DNA from: Collariella sp. IMI 366227
Lineage: Eukaryota > Ascomycota > Sordariomycetes > Sordariales > Chaetomiaceae
DNA length: 64,000 nucleotides
Assembly: GCA_027946355.1 (NCBI GenBank)
Contig: JAPEUS010000002.1
Location: forward strand, 1,798,001-1,862,000
Reading direction: 5' to 3'
Shown one piece after another: positions 59,846 to 64,000 of the stretch. How positions within the stretch are numbered: position 1 is the stretch's first letter; each line of letters opens with the position of its first letter. The translations under genes were made by a program, and so were the position numbers. The notes beneath the pieces were generated by a model that saw nothing but the letters and a program-made list of their open reading frames with translations, had not been told where the DNA came from and did no database searches.

Positions 59846-62670
59846 ATGGATGACCTCGCTAGCCTCAGTTGGTCTGCATCCAGCCAACCTGCGAAATCGG
59901 CCCCGACTTCGATCCCCGCGACCAACCCTCATCCCTCCCTGCGTCCGACCCCGTCTCCTTTCGCGTCCGGTCGAAACACCCCTTTGTCGGTCCAGGGATC
60001 TGGAAATATTGGGACAAAGCCACCAGCTACTAAGCCCGCGCAAGACAGCTTTGGCAACCTGCTCAACTTTGGCGCCGGGAAGGGCCTTTCGAACCTGACT
60101 CTGCGCGAGCGGCAAGACCAGCTGGAAGCTGAGAAGAGGAGGAAGGAGGAGGAAAGGCGCAAACAGGCGCAGGCACACTACGGAGATGGTCATTACTTTG
60201 ACTCTCTTGGGCAAAGCCGATCGGGCTCGCTGAGAAGCCCATCACCTGCCGTTTTGTCCCCCCCTCCAGCAGCGACGTCAAGTCCAGGGGTACGCAATGG
60301 AAAATCAGCAGCAGCAGCAGAGTCAGACGATGATCTGTTTGCCGCATTCAACGCCAGTACCAAGGTCGACAACTCCAGCCACTACCCGCCCCCCGCGCCG
60401 TCGACCAACCCCTCTCCTGCGAACGCGCCGAGTCTCGACCTCGGCAACCCGAAATCATGGAACAAGTCTGCGGCAGTTAGTGCACCTAGTGGCGGCGCAG
60501 GATTTGACGACGATGACGATCCGTTTGGTCTCAACAAGTTTCAGACCAAGGCCCGCGCTCCGGCGCCCCCCCGCCATTGATGATGACGACGATTTCCTCG
60601 GCGACCTAGGAAAGCCAGTGGACCAAGTCAGAAAAAAGACACCGCCCAGTGCACCCGCATTTGCGCGAAAGCCTGAACCGGGGAGACCTATCGAAGATTC
60701 ATCCTCCGAGTCCGAACCCGAACCCGAACCACCTGGTGCCTCTAACGATCCTTTTGACAAGGCAGTCGCGCAGTTGGTAGACTACGGCTTCACCCCCGAA
60801 AACGCCAGGAGAGGCCTCACAGAGAGCGGGGGTGGGCTAAACGTTCAGGCCGCTGTCAATTGGCTGTTGGATGATGCCCACAGGCAGGCAAAGGAGAAAA
60901 CCCTGGGGCGGGCAGGCGGAAGGGAGCAGCCCAGGGGCAGCGATGAACGTGCCCCGAGCCAGTCTCGAAATACGCCACCGTCATGGATGAGAGACACGCC
61001 ACCAGCCGATGGGGGCAGGAGCCGAGACAACCGATCCCCAGCATCGGAAGCAGATTTTGCCAAGACTGCCGCTGCTATGGGCACGACTATCTTTAAAACG
61101 GCGAATAGCCTCTGGAAGACCGGGCAGAAGAAGGTCCAAAAGGCGGTGGCCGAGTTCCAGCAGGACGGTGACCCGAACCAACCTAGGTGGATGCGGTCGG
61201 CTGGTCAAGATCATGCCGGCGGTGGAAGGCAGGCCGCTGATGTCACAGCCGAGGCTATGAGGTTGGAGGCTGGAGGACGACCGGAGCGTAAGGCAGGGAG
61301 ACTGGCACCTGAGCAGCCGCGCGATCGCTCGCCTGCTCTTCCTCTCCGACCAGGACAGGGGAGTCAAGCACCAAAGTGGCAGCAGCAAGTACAGCCGGCA
61401 TTCGACCCTCGCTCGCGGCTCAATAAATTGGCCGCTGAGGAGGAGAGCCCGCAGGCGTATATTAGCCCGGCGCGTAGGAAGAAGGCTACTCCTCAGCCGC
61501 AGCCACAGGCCAAACCGCCCGCCGAGCCGGAACCCGATTTACTCTTTGGCTCTGCTATCCCCCCCGCATCCCGGACTACCCTCCCAGTCCGGTCCTCACA
61601 ATCCTCCCCGGCCCCCGTCCCACAACCCGCCCCTCCCCGCCCCCAAACCCACCCCTCCCCGGGCGGTCCGGCAAATCCCCTATCTCCACCATCGCCCTCC
61701 AAAACTCGACCAAACAGCGCCTCGCCGGCACCGCGCACTTCAAGCGCGGCGACTTTGCCTCCGCTCACGCCTGCTACACCTCTTCCCTGACCGCCATCCC
61801 CCCACCCACCCCTTACGATCCTCCTCCTCTGCAACCGCGCGCTCACCGCCCTCAAGACCGGTGAGCCCCGCCAAGCCGTCGACGACGCCGACGCCGCCCT
61901 CGCGCTGATCGGCCCCGGCAAGGGCGAGGGCGAGCACGTCGAGCTCCCGGGCGAAATTCCCGGCGGCACCGAAAAGCGCGACATGCGCGACCTATACGGC
62001 AAAGCTCTCTCCCGCAAAGCCGAGGCGCTCGAGCAGATGGAGAAGTGGTCCGACGCGGGCGCCGTGTGGCAGCTGTGTGTGGAGGCCGGGCTGGGCGGGG
62101 CGACGGCGGCCGCGGGTAGGCAGAGGTGCCAGAACGCGCTGGCGCCGAAGAAGCAGGCGTCCCCTACGCCGAGGCCGAAGACTACGACGCCGAGGCCCCA
62201 GCGGCCGGTGAGGCCGTCGGCAGTGGGGGGTACGGCGAAGAGCTCCGAGGCGGTGGAGAGGCTGCGCGCGGCGCACAAGGCGCAGGAGAGGGAGGGGGAT
62301 GAGAAAATTGCGCTGACGGATCAGGTGGATGCGAGGATCGCGGCGTGGAGGGATGGGAAGAGGGATAATTTGAGGGCGTTGCTGACGAGTCTGGATAGTG
62401 TGCTGTGGGAGGGCAGTGGGTGGAAGAAGGTGGGGTTGCATGAGCTGGTGGTGGCGAATAAGGTGAAGATTGTGTATATGAAAGCGATTGCGAAAACGCA
62501 TCCTGATAAGGTGAGTTGTTTTCTACCCCTCTGATCAGGAAAAGGGGTGATGCTAACTGCGATGATAGATTGCGCAGGATGCCACGACGGAGGTGCGTAT
62601 GATTGCTGGGACAGTGTTCAGCACGCTTAACGAGGCGTGGGACAAGTTCAAGGCGGAGAACGGGATGTGA
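59846..62670 (+). CDS. SWA2: Auxilin-like clathrin uncoating factor Swa2
   Basis: This is the J-protein that recruits Hsp70 to strip clathrin from vesicles. The domain order is that of fungal auxilin. An N-terminal clathrin-binding, disordered region starts MDDLASLSWSASSQPAKSA and has repeated acidic DDDLFAAF and DDDDPFGLNKF motifs. A UBA domain follows (DPFDKAVAQLVDYGFTPENARRGL ... VQAAVNWLL), then a linker, then TPR helices (GTAHFKRGDFASAHACYTSSL, LLCNRALTALKTGEPRQAVDDADAALALI, GKALSRKAEALEQMEKWSDA). The C-terminal J domain has KVKIVYMKAIAKTHPDK with its HPD, then IAQDATTEVRMIAGTVFSTLNEAWDKF. A 58 nt intron (62511-62568, with TGCTAAC branch site) splits the J domain. Frameshifts: C7 at 60566-60572 (C6 expected), and two more in C runs at about 61660-61820. 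The identity is clear. Confidence 0.88.
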
Positions 62671-62947
62671 GAGGAAAGGGTGGGGTGTAAGGAGATTAGA
62701 CGTTAGAGGGCATAGCAAGCGGGTGGTGTTCGAGAGAGTAAAAAGCCAATCATGATGCGAGAGCAATCCGATTCCTCCAAACTCAGTATTAAGGATGCAA
62801 ACTGAATGATATTGTTCATTCAACGCTATGCGCAAACCCATACCCAGCCACGCCATGCAAAACCAAATGCCCATCCCACTGACCCTGACGCCATGCCAAA
62901 ACCACCCACCACCCACCCTCCCAAACCCCAACTCTTCGACCTTGCCC

Positions 62948-63510
62948 TCAAAGCCCCAACATCCTCCTCACCCCATCCCTTACCTTCTTCTCATACTCGG
63001 CCCTCCGCTCACGCCACATCTTGGCCGCTTCCACATTCGCGGGGCTCTCGTCATTCGGCTCCGCCAGCATGCTCATGACCGAGATGAGGATCTTCTCGAC
63101 GCTCTGGATGGGCGACCAGCGCTCGGACGCGTGCTCATAGTGGTTCGGGTCATCGCCGGGCGGGTGCAAGATGGAGATGCAAACTAGGCCGCTGGGGTAA
63201 ACTGGGGTTGTTAGCTTGCTCATATTTGGAGCCTGGTGGGCGGGAAGGGGGAAAGGGGCTCACCGTTCGGATGGAAGATCTCCCCAAGGAATTTCATGGT
63301 GGGTGGCGCTAGCGGGTAGTCCTTGGGAAAGCGCAGCTCGGCGGGGAAGATACCGCCTTCGAAGGGAGTGCCCTCTGGGCCTTGGATCAGGGCCTCCCAG
63401 AGGAGGAGGTCGTCTTCGGAGACCGGGCCGGCAGTGATGCCCTCGGGTGGGTTGTTGGTGAGGGCGCGGTATTCTTGGAGGAGGCGCCGGTGAGCGGTTG
63501 ATTGGGCCAT
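62948..63510 (-). CDS. UBC7: Ubiquitin-conjugating enzyme E2, Ubc7/UBE2G2
   Basis: Ubc7 is the E2 of ER-associated degradation and works with Hrd1 and Doa10 ligases after activation by Cue1. Two exons, 63510-63264 and 63201-62948, give 166 residues, against 165 in yeast. The UBC fold shows RRLLQEYRALTNNPPEGI, WEALIQGPEGTPFEGG, FPKDYPLAPPTMKF and the HPN box (EIFHPN). The catalytic Cys is at about residue 90 in YPSGLVCISILH. The acidic loop HPPGDDPNHYEHASERW next to the active site is the insertion typical of Ubc7/UBE2G enzymes. The intron (62 nt, GTGAGC...CAG) falls directly after the HPN box. The last 80 nt is G-rich. No frameshift. Confidence 0.93.
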
Positions 63511-64000
63511 TTTGGGAGGCTTTGTAGGTAGTAGTTGGCGGGCGTTGGGTGAGACGGCACTGGTGTGGGTGGAAGGGGAGGATATGCGCGGTGGTGAGAG
63601 AGAGACGTGGTCAGGAAGGTTCCCGAGGGTTGGGGTCTTGGTGGAAGTGGCCCACTGCTGTCTCGGTGATGGTGGGGGTTTGACGTCTGAAGTGGCCACT
63701 CGCAGTAATCGACTGGGGTCTTGATCCTTGTCCGGGAGCTCTGACCAGGCTTTATCTGGACTTGGCGGGAAGCTGCCGGCTCTTCCCGGCAAAAAGCTCC
63801 CCAGACTGGACCTAAGAATTGCATCTTCCCTCTTTCGTCTTCAGCGACAGCGACAACACCTCGACGCTGGCCCCCAGCTCGCCCGCCATGCCGCCAGCAA
63901 TGGCCCTCGGAAGGGCCCTGGGCCGCCGTAGCCTTCCTCGCCCAACCCAACTCAAACCATCCTCAATCTGCCTCTTCTGCTCCTTCGCTCCCTCCCACCG
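63511..64000. other. UBC7 upstream region
   Basis: This should hold the UBC7 promoter and leader. Open frames on both strands are not protein-like. The window ends before another gene can be recognised. Confidence 0.4.

Overview
The window is nuclear DNA from a filamentous ascomycete, most likely a Sordariomycete close to the Sordariales/Chaetomiaceae. The evidence is short introns (about 48-146 nt, one of 294 nt) with GTRNGT donors and YAG acceptors, compact gene pairs separated by long intergenic stretches, GC-rich coding sequence, and protein families typical of Pezizomycotina (fungal MTHFR, DUF1996, GT15 mannosyltransferase, GH18, Zn2Cys6 factor). I found no tRNA, rRNA, CRISPR array, intact transposon or secondary-metabolite cluster.

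Layout. 0.6-5.6 kb: MTR2-like mRNA export factor (-), PGA2 (-), MHF1/CENP-S (+), and a multipass membrane protein of unknown function (-). 6.0-10.8 kb: UTP13 (+) and SAD1/USP39 (+). 11.3-16.7 kb: a class II eIF4E/4EHP (-) divergent from MTHFR (+). 18.0-19.9 kb: an unfamiliar nuclear protein with an internal duplication (-). 22.0-23.0 kb: a PQ-loop membrane protein (-). 23.0-36.5 kb: a 13.5 kb stretch with no gene I can support firmly. 36.5-38.1 kb: a transcription factor with its Zn2Cys6 cluster near the C terminus (+). 40.2-47.9 kb: WDR83 (+), GT15 mannosyltransferase (-), GCP5-like gamma-tubulin complex protein (+), GH18 protein (+). 51.1-54.5 kb: a small Ser-rich protein (+), the splicing factor YJU2/CWC16 (-), a decayed gene (-), and a small membrane protein (-). 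55.4-63.5 kb: DUF1996 secreted protein (-), auxilin SWA2 (+), UBC7 (-).

Most genes are conserved housekeeping functions. Several act in RNA metabolism (mRNA export, rRNA processing, two spliceosome factors, WDR83, a cap-binding protein), but they look like ordinary neighbours rather than an operon-like system. ER and secretory functions recur too: PGA2, UBC7, GT15 and auxilin.

Two window-wide patterns stand out. First, many genes change abruptly from C-rich to G-rich on their coding strand towards the 3' end. Second, at least eight conserved genes carry one or more single-base frameshifts, mostly in C or G runs and often in these skewed segments. The second pattern is better explained by homopolymer errors in the assembly than by gene death. 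Gene spans below are given through such frameshifts where the protein family clearly continues. I found no evidence for a new defence or mobile system. The best leads for novelty are the skew switch, the gene desert before the transcription factor, the duplicated-motif nuclear protein, and the decayed gene at 53-54 kb.
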